Source of the DNA: QPIN01 sp964535875
GTDB taxonomy: Bacteria; Pseudomonadota; Gammaproteobacteria; Methylococcales; Methylomonadaceae
NCBI GenBank assembly: GCA_964535875.1
Contig: CAZHUE010000014.1
Span: forward strand, 1 to 25,763
Reading direction: 5' to 3'
DNA: 25,763 bases
Shown piece after piece: positions 7,328 through 14,792 of the stretch (its first letter is position 1; the number at the start of each line of letters is the position of its first letter). Made by a program: the position numbers and the translations under genes. The notes beneath the pieces are model-generated. The model saw only the letters and a program-made list of their open reading frames with translations. It was not told the DNA's origin and ran no database searches.

Positions 7328-8332
7328 CTAATCTCTTTTTTTCAAAGCTGATCGTTCAGCCCAAAACTGCCTAGCTAAATCGTGAGCCTGTTTCTGCGTC
7401 TTTACTTTTCCAATTAACTTTAATGCGACTGCTGCTGTACCAATAACGGTAGCTTCCGCAAATTCATCATTCCATTCGCCTTGCCATAACAAAGCGAGCT
7501 GTTGTGGATCCAGGTTTTCAGACTTAACATGTCTACGGGCAAAAAGCGCAGGCCACTGCTCTTCAACTAATTGATTATTTTTTACTGATTGAACTAAGCA
7601 ATCAACATCGGGATTACGCTCAGTTTCTCCACCTTCTCCTTTTAGTACTGCCATACTGGTCTGGTTTAATAATAAAGCTGCTTTTTGATGCACTTGTCGA
7701 TAACTAGGATGAAAGATACCCTGAAGACCATGGGATGCTTTTAGAGGGTTAATTAATCTAACCAAAGTATGCACAGGTGAACGCAACCCCATGATGGGCC
7801 GGAGGTTAATCATTTCATATAATTTTGGGCAGAAGTACTCTAATGAAAGATAACTAAAATTGGTTTCTTTGATCTGTTCAATTGATTCTTCAATGCTTTT
7901 TGCATTTGAAAGTCCTAAATATTTTAAAACTTTATAAGTATATATTCGCCCTTCAGTATGTCCGCCAGCACCATGCATAAAAATACGAATACCATTATTT
8001 GCCAACAATAAGGTAGAAAGCAAAAACCAGGGTAAGTGGCGTCGTTTCCCAGCATAGGACGACCAGTCTAAATCTATCTGGATTTTATCTTTTGGGAGAT
8101 TAATTGACTCTCGTGCCGCTTGCACAAATCCCGCGAGCTCTTCTGCTGTCTCTTCTTTCACCCGCATCAACATTAAAAAAGCACCCAGTTGAATAGGCTC
8201 AACCTTATCTGCCAATATCATCGCCATTGCACGGTAGGCTTCATCCTGAGAAAGAGGTCTTGAACCTCTTTTTCCTTTTCCAAGTATTTTTATAAATTCT
8301 GCAAATGGGTGTTCGACCTGTAATTGACTCAT
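7328..8332 (-). CDS. TrpD2/YbiB-like protein, annotated as glycosyl transferase family protein
   Basis: 334-aa homologue of anthranilate phosphoribosyltransferase in its TrpD2 (YbiB) branch. E. coli YbiB is known to bind nucleic acid and not to act in tryptophan synthesis. The N-terminal helical domain (AEFIKILGKGKRGSRPLSQDEAYRAM, split by position 20) and the later AGKRRHLPWFLLSTLLLANNG and LRPIMGLRSPVHTLVRLINP segments are characteristic. The PRPP-binding glycine loop of true TrpD is replaced by HGAGGHTEGR, so phosphoribosyl transfer is not expected. Its ATG overlaps the cyoE stop (ATGA, 4 nt), indicating translational coupling. There is no link to trp genes here. The cellular role is uncertain; a DNA/RNA-related function is the best supported guess. 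Confidence 0.85.
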   Translation of the reverse strand: MSQLQVEHPFAEFIKILGKGKRGSRPLSQDEAYRAMAMILADKVEPIQLGAFLMLMRVKEETAEELAGFVQAARESINLPKDKIQIDLDWSSYAGKRRHLPWFLLSTLLLANNGIRIFMHGAGGHTEGRIYTYKVLKYLGLSNAKSIEESIEQIKETNFSYLSLEYFCPKLYEMINLRPIMGLRSPVHTLVRLINPLKASHGLQGIFHPSYRQVHQKAALLLNQTSMAVLKGEGGETERNPDVDCLVQSVKNNQLVEEQWPALFARRHVKSENLDPQQLALLWQGEWNDEFAEATVIGTAAVALKLIGKVKTQKQAHDLARQFWAERSALKKRD

Positions 8333-8858
8333 GTTGAAAAAGAAAATAGAAAGTAATGATCTACTAATAATGCGGTAAACATCAACATTAAATAAGTTAT
8401 AGAGTAGAAAAAAGTTTTCATCGCTGTTTTATTGTCTTTATTACGCATTAATTTAATTGCAAAATAAATAAAAATCAAACCCAGGGTTAATGCACTAAAA
8501 AGATAAATCAAGCCACTCATTCCCGTTAGGTATGGCAATAGAGTTACAATGAATAGCAATATGGTATAAAGTAATATATGTAACCGCGTGAACTCTGCCC
8601 CATGAGTTACAGGTAACATAGGAATTTTTGCTTTAGCATATTCTTCTCGTTTTGCCACTGCCAATGCCCAAAAGTGGGGTGGTGTCCAAACAAATATAAT
8701 CAAAAACAATAATAAGGCATGAGGGTGGATCTCTCCAGTTATCGCACACCAGCCTAATAATGGGGGTGCTGCACCTGCTGCACCACCAATGACAATATTT
8801 TGAGGCGTCATATGCTTAAGGTACATGGTATAAATAACAGCATAACCAATCAGAGAAA
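8329..8858 (-). pseudogene. cyoE: cyoE, C-terminal part after the frameshift (protoheme IX farnesyltransferase)
   Basis: C-terminal part of haem O synthase. Reading resumes one frame away from the N-terminal half: after the slip the codons give FSLIGYAVIYTMYLKHM, a normal CyoE continuation, then TPQNIVIGGAAGAAPPLLGW and the second polar loop KREEYAKAKIPMLPVTHG, followed by three or four hydrophobic membrane helices to the stop. The ATG at 8826 is internal to the protein, so this part is unlikely to be a separate gene. Joined to 8859-9218 with one base restored, the protein would be about 296 aa, the usual CyoE length. It overlaps the trpD2 start by 4 nt. A sequencing or assembly indel is the simplest explanation. 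Confidence 0.85.
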
Positions 8859-9218
8859 AGTTAAAATAGCTGTTAGTACATTGACAAACACAACCAGTAT
8901 AATCATTGCCAGTAAACCAATAATGCCAGCAAAAATCAGTACGTTTCTGGAGTTTAATTCACCAGAAGGTAAAGGCCGGTTTTGTGTCCGAGCCATTTCT
9001 GCATCAGCTTTTTGATCTATAAAATGATTAATTGCCGCAGCAGAAGATGAAGCTAGCCCAATGCCTAGAGTACCGTATATAAAGTTGGCTAAAGGAGGCA
9101 TCCCTGGAACCGCTAATAACATACCTACTATAGCTGTAAAAACTAGCAGAACAACGACTTTGGGCTTACATAATTCAAGATAGTTTTTCCATGATAATGT
9201 CAATTTTGTATTTGTCAT
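8850..9218 (-). pseudogene. cyoE: cyoE, N-terminal part before the frameshift (protoheme IX farnesyltransferase)
   Basis: N-terminal 122 aa of an inner-membrane UbiA-family prenyltransferase that adds a farnesyl group to haem B to make haem O for haem-copper oxidases. Two to three membrane helices are visible, along with the first substrate/Mg motif N64-x3-D68-x3-D72 and ARTQNRPLPSG. The frame stops at TGA (8852-8850) right after NVLTAILTFL, while the expected continuation lies in the -1 frame. The break coincides with a short T-run (plus-strand A4 at 8856-8859), so one T appears to be missing. It starts with ATG and is divergent from the M16 protease pair. No cytochrome oxidase or ctaA genes are nearby, unlike the usual cox/cyo clusters. 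Confidence 0.88.
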
Positions 9219-9317
9219 TATAATTTATGCCTAACCGGTTTAAGAACGTATAGAATACAGTGAACTATTCATTATTGAAATAGTCAGATCGCTAACATTA
9301 TAAATAACGGAGAATTC
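9219..9317. promoter_or_regulatory. Divergent promoter region between cyoE and the M16 pair
   Basis: 99-bp spacer. For the M16 genes, a -10-like TATAGAAT lies near 9248-9255, and GGAG sits 6 nt before the ATG at 9318. An inverted repeat ACTATT-N9-AATAGT (about 9264-9284) lies between them and could be an operator. No regulator is identified. Confidence 0.35.
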
Positions 9318-10688
9318 ATGATTTTCAGGACACTATTATTGGCACTTATTTTCTTGCCTATCAATGCGTACAGTTCAAGCGTTAATGTACATGAACACGT
9401 ACTTAAAAATGGATTAAAGGTTTTGGTGAAAGAAGATCACCGTTCACCCGTCGTTGTTTCTCAAGTTTGGTACAAAGTGGGTTCAAGTTATGAGCCAAAC
9501 GGCATTACTGGCGTATCCCATATGCTTGAGCATATGATGTTCAAAGGCACTGAAAAATACCCAAAAGGTGAGTTTTCTCGCATTATTGCAGAAAATGGTG
9601 GTAATGAAAATGCCTTTACAGGTCGTGATTTTACCGCCTATTTTCAGACCATGGAAAAATCTCGTTTAGACGTCAGTTTTAAATTGGAGGCCGATCGCAT
9701 GCAAAACTTACGCCTAGACCCTGAAGAGCTGAAAAAAGAATTAGAGGTCGTCACTGAAGAACGTCGCATGCGAACTGATGACAAACCACGCTCAAAAACA
9801 CAAGAGTTTTTTATGGCAATGGCATTTACTAATAGCCCTTATAAAAACCCTGTAATTGGCTGGCCTTCAGATATTGCAAACTATCAAACGGATGATTTAC
9901 AAGTTTGGTATGAGCGTTGGTATGCACCAAATAATGCAACCTTAGTTATTGCTGGCGATGTAAAACATGATGAAGTATTTGCAATGGCTGAAAAATATTT
10001 CGGTGGATTAAAAGCTAGCGTAATTATACCCATCAAACCGAAAGCTGAAATAAAACAACGTGGCGAACGAAAAACAACCATTAAATTACCTGCAAAGCTC
10101 CCTTATATTCTAATGGGCTATAAAGTCCCCGTCCTTAATAGCATTGACAATGAATCAGAGGCTTATGCCCTAGAGGTATTAGCAGGTATTTTAGATGGAG
10201 GAAGCAGTGCAAGGTTAGCATCAAAACTAGTCAGGGGCAGCCAAATTGCTGTCTCTGCTGGCGCAGGTTATAATATCATGTCTCGTTTACCTGATTTGTT
10301 CATGTTAGATGCAACGCCGGCCGAAGGCAAAACAGTCTTTGATATGGAATATGCCTTAAAGGAAGAAATTAATACGCTAAAAAGAGAGTTAGTTTCAGAT
10401 GAAGAATTACAGCGAGTTAAAGCACAGGTTTTAGCTAGTTCAGTCTATGAAAAAGATTCAAATTTTTATCAAGCTATGCAACTAGGAATGCTTGAAACTG
10501 TTGGTATAAGCTGGAAAAAAGCCGATGAATATGTTGATAAAGTTAATCAAATCACTGCCGAACAAATACGAGATGTTGTACGTAAATATTTACTGGAAGA
10601 AAAATTAACTGTTGCTTATCTTGATCCCCAACCCATCACCAAACAAAAACAGACAAGCAAGGTTGCAGGAGGTCGTCATGCGAATTAA
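9318..10688 (+). CDS. M16-family zinc metallopeptidase, catalytic member
   Basis: Secreted (periplasmic) processing or degrading protease of the pitrilysin/insulinase family, 456 aa. Residues 1-18 form a signal peptide (TLLLALIFLPINA). The inverted zinc motif HxxEH is H68-M-L-E71-H72 in GVSHMLEHMMFKG. The third ligand is E147 or E148 in VVTEERRM, about 76 residues on, as expected for M16 enzymes. A good ribosome site (CGGAG) precedes the ATG. The next gene, a catalytically dead paralogue, overlaps its end by 11 nt, so the two products very likely form a heterodimer. The substrate is unknown. The pair followed by rsmD and coaD is the same order as in Pseudomonas (PA0372-PA0371 region). Confidence 0.93.
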   Translation: MIFRTLLLALIFLPINAYSSSVNVHEHVLKNGLKVLVKEDHRSPVVVSQVWYKVGSSYEPNGITGVSHMLEHMMFKGTEKYPKGEFSRIIAENGGNENAFTGRDFTAYFQTMEKSRLDVSFKLEADRMQNLRLDPEELKKELEVVTEERRMRTDDKPRSKTQEFFMAMAFTNSPYKNPVIGWPSDIANYQTDDLQVWYERWYAPNNATLVIAGDVKHDEVFAMAEKYFGGLKASVIIPIKPKAEIKQRGERKTTIKLPAKLPYILMGYKVPVLNSIDNESEAYALEVLAGILDGGSSARLASKLVRGSQIAVSAGAGYNIMSRLPDLFMLDATPAEGKTVFDMEYALKEEINTLKRELVSDEELQRVKAQVLASSVYEKDSNFYQAMQLGMLETVGISWKKADEYVDKVNQITAEQIRDVVRKYLLEEKLTVAYLDPQPITKQKQTSKVAGGRHAN

Positions 10689-11976
10689 TTTTATTGGACT
10701 TTTATTTCTTTTAGTTTCACACTCTGCTTTATCAGCTGCAAAAATAGAGAATTGGCAAACCTCGCAGGGAAGCCCTGTCTTCTTTGTTGAGGCCACTGGA
10801 TTGCCAATGGTTGATATTCAAGTTGTTTTTGATGCAGGCAGCGCAAGAGATGGCACACAAAAAGGAATAGCAGCATTAACCTCGGCATTATTAGATACAG
10901 GAGCTGGTGAGTGGAATGCTGACGAAATTGCTCAACGCTTTGAAAGTATTGGTGCTCAATTTGGCGCGGGGGCTTCTATAGATACTGCTTCAGTTTCATT
11001 ACGCTCTCTGACAAAGCCTACGTTACTTAACAAAGCTCTGCAAACCATGCAAGTTATCTTAAGCCAACCAAGTTTTAACAAAAATGATTTTCAACGTGAA
11101 AAAAGTAGAACGCTTGCAGGTCTAAAACATAGGGAAGAATCTCCCGGGGCAATAGCCAGCATTGAATTTTTCAAATCATTATATAAAGATCACCCCTATG
11201 CACATCCAACTGGAGGTAATATAGAATCGGTATCCAGTTTTTCTGAAGAAGATATAAAAACTTTTTACCAGCAATATTACGTGGCTAAAAATGCCATGGT
11301 AGTGATCGTTGGTGATATGAACAAAAAACAAGCAATGACTACTGCTGAAGATTTAATAAAAAATTTAGCTGCAGGAAATAAACCAGCAGCACTTCCAGAA
11401 GTAAAACTCACATCTACAGGCTTAAACAAAGATATTAAATTTCCATCAACACAAACCCATGTTTTAGCCGGTTTAATAGGTATGAGTCGAAAAGACCCCA
11501 ACTATTTTGATTTTTATGTTGGAAACCACATTTTAGGTGGAAGTGGATTAGTTTCTCAATTATTTATAGAAGTAAGAGAAAAAAAGGGGCTTGCATACAG
11601 TGCATCAAGCCATTTTTCTCCTATGTTAAGAAAAGGGCCTTTTATTATGAGTTTACAAACTCGTAATGATCAAACTGACCAAGCGGTTAATATAATGCAA
11701 AAAACTTTAGAAAATTTTGTTGAAAATGGCCCAACAGAAAAAGCACTAATTGCTGCCAAGAAAAATATTACTGGTGGTTTTGCCATGCGCTTTGATACCA
11801 ATAGCAAATTATCTAATTACGCGGCTATGATTGGCTTTTATCAAATGCCATTAGATTATTTAGATACATTCCAGAAAAAAATTGAAGCCGTCACAGTTGA
11901 CTCTATTCGAAATGCTTTTCAAAAACGTATAAAACCTGAAAACATTCATACTATTACTGTTGGTGGCGCAAACTAG
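10678..11976 (+). CDS. M16-family peptidase-like protein, non-catalytic member
   Basis: Partner subunit of the M16 protease encoded upstream, 432 aa from the ATG at 10678. That start has an AGGAGG site 5-6 nt before it and gives a normal signal peptide (MRINFIGLLFLLVSHSALSA). An upstream in-frame start at 10612 would add 22 unsuitable polar residues. The position of the HxxEH zinc motif reads ALTSALLDTG, so it lacks the zinc ligands and cannot cut. The C-terminal VREKKGLAYS segment keeps the Arg/Tyr substrate-binding pair that such beta-type partners supply. The 11-nt overlap with the catalytic gene suggests coupled, equal synthesis. It probably acts in the periplasm with its partner. Confidence 0.92.
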   Translation: MRINFIGLLFLLVSHSALSAAKIENWQTSQGSPVFFVEATGLPMVDIQVVFDAGSARDGTQKGIAALTSALLDTGAGEWNADEIAQRFESIGAQFGAGASIDTASVSLRSLTKPTLLNKALQTMQVILSQPSFNKNDFQREKSRTLAGLKHREESPGAIASIEFFKSLYKDHPYAHPTGGNIESVSSFSEEDIKTFYQQYYVAKNAMVVIVGDMNKKQAMTTAEDLIKNLAAGNKPAALPEVKLTSTGLNKDIKFPSTQTHVLAGLIGMSRKDPNYFDFYVGNHILGGSGLVSQLFIEVREKKGLAYSASSHFSPMLRKGPFIMSLQTRNDQTDQAVNIMQKTLENFVENGPTEKALIAAKKNITGGFAMRFDTNSKLSNYAAMIGFYQMPLDYLDTFQKKIEAVTVDSIRNAFQKRIKPENIHTITVGGAN

Positions 11977-12020
11977 GGTATATTTTTCAAAAAAATCAGG
12001 AAAACAATTAATTCTTAAAA

Positions 12021-12572
12021 GTGGAGAATAAACTTAGAATTATTGCAGGTGAATGGAGGAGTCGACATATTATTTTTGAAGACCATCCTGGCTTAAGACC
12101 CACACCGGCAAGAATTCGAGAGACATTATTCAATTGGTTGCAACATGATATTATAGCAAGCCAATGTCTGGATTTGTATGCTGGAAGTGGAGCTTTAGGA
12201 TTTGAAGCAGCTTCCAGAGGTGCATCTTCTGTAATAATGGTAGAAAATAACCTTCAAGCCTGTCAACTAATTAACGAAAATAAAGTTAACTTATCTGCGC
12301 AACAAATTAAAATTGAACAAATGGATGTGTTCAAGTTTTTAGCTGGTGATCCTAAACCATTTAACCTGGTTTTTTTAGACCCCCCTTTTAAAAGCGGGCA
12401 AGCTCAACAAAGCTGTCATTGGTTAGAGGACAAGAACTGGCTTGCGCCTTCCGCTAAAATTTATTTGGAAGTGGAAAGTCAATTACCTTTAGATGATATG
12501 CCAGGCAATTGGCAATATTTACACAGCAAAAAAGCAGGAGAAGTAGGGTATTACTTGTTTCAGCGTAGCTAA
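12021..12572 (+). CDS. rsmD: 16S rRNA (guanine(966)-N2)-methyltransferase
   Basis: Cytosolic SAM-dependent enzyme that methylates N2 of G966 in 16S rRNA during 30S assembly. The SAM-binding motif is DLYAGSGALGFEA (51-63) and the catalytic motif is DPPF at 120-123 (the D/N-PP-F/Y type of N-methyltransferases). RPTPARIRETLFNWL at the N-terminus is typical of RsmD. The 183-aa length is standard. The start is GTG; homology begins almost at once (LRIIAGEW), so the start is firm even though no good ribosome site is visible. It lies between the M16 pair and coaD, as in pseudomonads. Confidence 0.94.
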   Translation: MENKLRIIAGEWRSRHIIFEDHPGLRPTPARIRETLFNWLQHDIIASQCLDLYAGSGALGFEAASRGASSVIMVENNLQACQLINENKVNLSAQQIKIEQMDVFKFLAGDPKPFNLVFLDPPFKSGQAQQSCHWLEDKNWLAPSAKIYLEVESQLPLDDMPGNWQYLHSKKAGEVGYYLFQRS

Positions 12573-12621
12573 CATTGTTTTGTGGTAGAATCTGGATTTT
12601 TTAATCAGTATAAACAAAACT

Positions 12622-13101
12622 TTGAATATTACGGCTATTTACCCAGGCACATTTGATCCCATTACTGATGGGCATATTGACATCATATCAAGAGCTTCTA
12701 AGCTGTTCCATAAAGTCATAGTCGCAGTTGCTGTCAACCAAGGAAAAACCCCACTTTTTTCTATAGATGAACGAGTCTTAATGGCTGAAGAAGTCACTTC
12801 TAGTCTTTCAAATATTAGTATTATTGGATTTGATAATCTATTAGTTGATTGCGCAAAAGAACAAGATGCCAACGTAGTCTTAAGAGGATTACGTGCAGTA
12901 TCAGATTTTGAATATGAATTTCAAATGGCAGGCATGAACCGCCGCTTATCGCCAGAATTGGAGACTATGTTTCTGACGCCGGCAGAACAGTACGAATTCA
13001 TTTCTTCTAGCATGATAAGAGAAATTGCAAAACTTAAAGGCGATGTCTCTAGTTTTGTACCCAATTGCGTAGAAGAACGCTTAATTAAAAAATTTGAATA
13101 A
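12622..13101 (+). CDS. coaD: Phosphopantetheine adenylyltransferase
   Basis: Penultimate step of coenzyme A synthesis: transfers AMP from ATP to 4'-phosphopantetheine, giving dephospho-CoA. The nucleotidyltransferase signature GTFDPITDGH is at residues 9-18 with the catalytic H18. VLRGLRAVSDFEYEFQMAGMN and the SSSMIRE loop are present. At 159 aa it is full length. The start is TTG at 12622 and agrees with the family N-terminus (MxxTAIYPGTFDP); no good ribosome site is visible. It is followed by a ferredoxin gene 9 nt later, a pairing conserved in pseudomonads. Confidence 0.96.
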   Translation: MNITAIYPGTFDPITDGHIDIISRASKLFHKVIVAVAVNQGKTPLFSIDERVLMAEEVTSSLSNISIIGFDNLLVDCAKEQDANVVLRGLRAVSDFEYEFQMAGMNRRLSPELETMFLTPAEQYEFISSSMIREIAKLKGDVSSFVPNCVEERLIKKFE

Positions 13102-13110
13102 GGAAAAACT

Positions 13111-13356
13111 ATGGCTTTAGAAATAGATGATGAGTGCATTAACTGTGATGTTTGCGAACCCGAATGTCCGAATGGTGCTATTAGCCAAGGCGAGGAAATT
13201 TATATTATTGATCCTGTTTTATGTACTGAATGTGTCGGCCATCATGATCTACCACAATGTATTGAAGTATGTCCAGTAGATTGTATTGATAAAGACCCTA
13301 AAAATGCTGAAAATCACGATAGTTTATATCAAAAATATTTAAAATTAACAGCTTGA
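13111..13356 (+). CDS. 2[4Fe-4S] ferredoxin, Allochromatium (YfhL) type
   Basis: Small cytosolic electron carrier with two [4Fe-4S] clusters, 81 aa. The first half has C9, C12, C15 and C19-Pro. The second has C38, C41, C50, C54-Pro and C58, with the eight-residue insertion between C41 and C50 (VGHHDLPQ) that marks the Alvin-type family, in which cluster potentials are very low. The ATG is preceded by AAGGA. It is immediately downstream of coaD, probably on the same transcript. Its electron partner is not visible here. A hairpin after the gene (13377-13403) probably ends the transcript. Confidence 0.94.
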   Translation: MALEIDDECINCDVCEPECPNGAISQGEEIYIIDPVLCTECVGHHDLPQCIEVCPVDCIDKDPKNAENHDSLYQKYLKLTA

Positions 13357-13376
13357 TTCTTACACTTTCATTACTC

Positions 13377-13403
13377 ATGCTAGGCATGAACCATGCTTAG
13401 TAT
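13377..13403. terminator. Hairpin between the convergent ferredoxin and pmbA genes
   Basis: ATGCTAGGCATG (13377-13388), loop AAC, CATGCTTAGTAT (13392-13403). Twelve pairs form, including two G-U pairs when read on the plus strand. It lies in the 56-nt gap between two genes that face each other, where a shared terminator is expected. It lacks a T-run on both sides, so its efficiency as an intrinsic terminator is doubtful. Confidence 0.5.
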
Positions 13404-13412
13404 CTGGTAACA

Positions 13413-14741
13413 CTATCCCGCAATAGCCATTTGCTCTATTAATATAGATCCTGTTCTAATATTCCCCCGATAATCCACATCATTCCCTATAGAAACAATA
13501 TTTTTATACATATCCTTTAAATTTCCAGCAATTGTAATTTCTTCAACTGGATATTGAATCTGTCCATTTTCCACCCAAAAACCAGAAGCACCTCTTGAAT
13601 AATCGCCCGTTACTCTATTAACACCAGAACCCATTAACTCTGTTACTAATAACCCAGTACCTAACTGCTTCAACATAGCATTGAAGTCATTGCTGCCTGA
13701 ATCTACTGTTAAATTATATACGCCTCCTGCATTTCCGGTATTTTTCATCCCTAACTTCCGTGCTGAATAACTACTTAAAACGTACCCTTGCAAAACACCT
13801 TCTTTAACAATATCCCTTGCTATTGTTGATACACCTTCTGCGTCATAAGCAGAGCTTCCGAGAGCCATTTTCAAATGAGGTCGCTCATGTATATGGATAA
13901 ATTCTGGTAAAATTTTTGTTCCTAAGGCATCAAGTAAAAAACTTGATTTTCGGTATAAACTACCCCCACTTATTGCACCAATTAACGAACCTATTAATCC
14001 CGATGCAACTTCAACAGAAAATAATACGGGGCATTGGCGAGTTGACAGCTTTTGCGCACCTAGCCGCTTAATTGTTCGTTTTGCTGCTTTAATCCCTATT
14101 TCTTTAGTTGATTCTAAATTTTCTGCTTTTCGACAAACGCTATACCAATAATCCCTTTGCATCTCCCCATTTCGCTCACCTAAAACTGAACAACTAATTG
14201 AGTGCCGCGTAGATTGATAGCCTTGTAAAAACCCTAAACTATTCCCCAGCACACTAATTCCTTGATGGCTATTAACTGTTGCACCTTCAGAGTTATTAAT
14301 TTCCTTATCATAAGAACGAGCAGCATCTTCACATTCCACTGCCAAATCAATGGCTGTTTCTGCATCCAGGTTCCATGGGTGATTTCTATCAAGATCGGGA
14401 AATTCAGTCGCCAAACTGTCTTTGTCAGGTAAACCTGAAAATTCATCTTCATTGGAAAATCTGGCAATACTACAAGCCGCCTTAACCGTTTCCTTGATTG
14501 AATTAGAGGAGAGATCATTAGTACTGGCAGAGCCTTTCTTTTTACCAATATAAACAGTTATACCCAAACCTTGATCACAATGGTGTTCAATAGTTTCTAC
14601 TTTGCTCAGACGTGCGGTTACTGAGAGTCCATTATCTACATTAAGACCTGCCTCAGCCGAGGTTGCTCCTTGTTTTTTTGATTCATCCAACAAATCCTGG
14701 ACAAGATTTTTTAATCTATTTATTTCTTCTTGGTTTTGCAC
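13413..14741 (-). CDS. pmbA: Metalloprotease PmbA/TldE
   Basis: Non-catalytic partner of the TldD/TldE heterodimeric protease, which degrades unfolded peptides and in E. coli matures microcin B17 and affects CcdA stability. It is a 442-aa TldD/PmbA-fold protein with no HExxxH zinc motif, as expected for TldE. Characteristic segments include YSARKLGMKNTGNAGG, RVTGDYSRGASGFWVENG and the C-terminal VSIGNDVDYRGNIRTGSILIEQM. The start is GTG with AAAGAGA 8 nt upstream. It lies 51 nt after tldD on the same strand, so the two halves of the enzyme are probably made together; the yjgA gene that separates them in Pseudomonas is absent. Confidence 0.94.
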   Translation of the reverse strand: MQNQEEINRLKNLVQDLLDESKKQGATSAEAGLNVDNGLSVTARLSKVETIEHHCDQGLGITVYIGKKKGSASTNDLSSNSIKETVKAACSIARFSNEDEFSGLPDKDSLATEFPDLDRNHPWNLDAETAIDLAVECEDAARSYDKEINNSEGATVNSHQGISVLGNSLGFLQGYQSTRHSISCSVLGERNGEMQRDYWYSVCRKAENLESTKEIGIKAAKRTIKRLGAQKLSTRQCPVLFSVEVASGLIGSLIGAISGGSLYRKSSFLLDALGTKILPEFIHIHERPHLKMALGSSAYDAEGVSTIARDIVKEGVLQGYVLSSYSARKLGMKNTGNAGGVYNLTVDSGSNDFNAMLKQLGTGLLVTELMGSGVNRVTGDYSRGASGFWVENGQIQYPVEEITIAGNLKDMYKNIVSIGNDVDYRGNIRTGSILIEQMAIAG

Positions 14742-14792
14742 AATTAAATCTCTTTATGGGTGTGATTTTTTTGGAAAGTTGACGAGTACTAG

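Noticed and set aside
8329..8826. cyoE C-terminal part as a stand-alone gene starting at the ATG at 8826
   Set aside because: That ATG is an internal Met of the CyoE family, and coding sequence typical of CyoE continues upstream of it in the same frame up to the shift point.
8850..8862. Programmed -1 frameshifting in cyoE
   Set aside because: No X-XXY-YYZ heptamer or evident downstream pseudoknot, and CyoE is not known to be recoded; an indel is simpler.
8800..9015. 71-aa plus-strand ORF opposite the cyoE break
   Set aside because: Antisense to both cyoE parts; no family features, and cyoE is plainly recognisable on the other strand.
14234..14548. 104-aa minus-strand ORF within pmbA
   Set aside because: A different frame of pmbA; the main frame has clear family sequence along its whole length.
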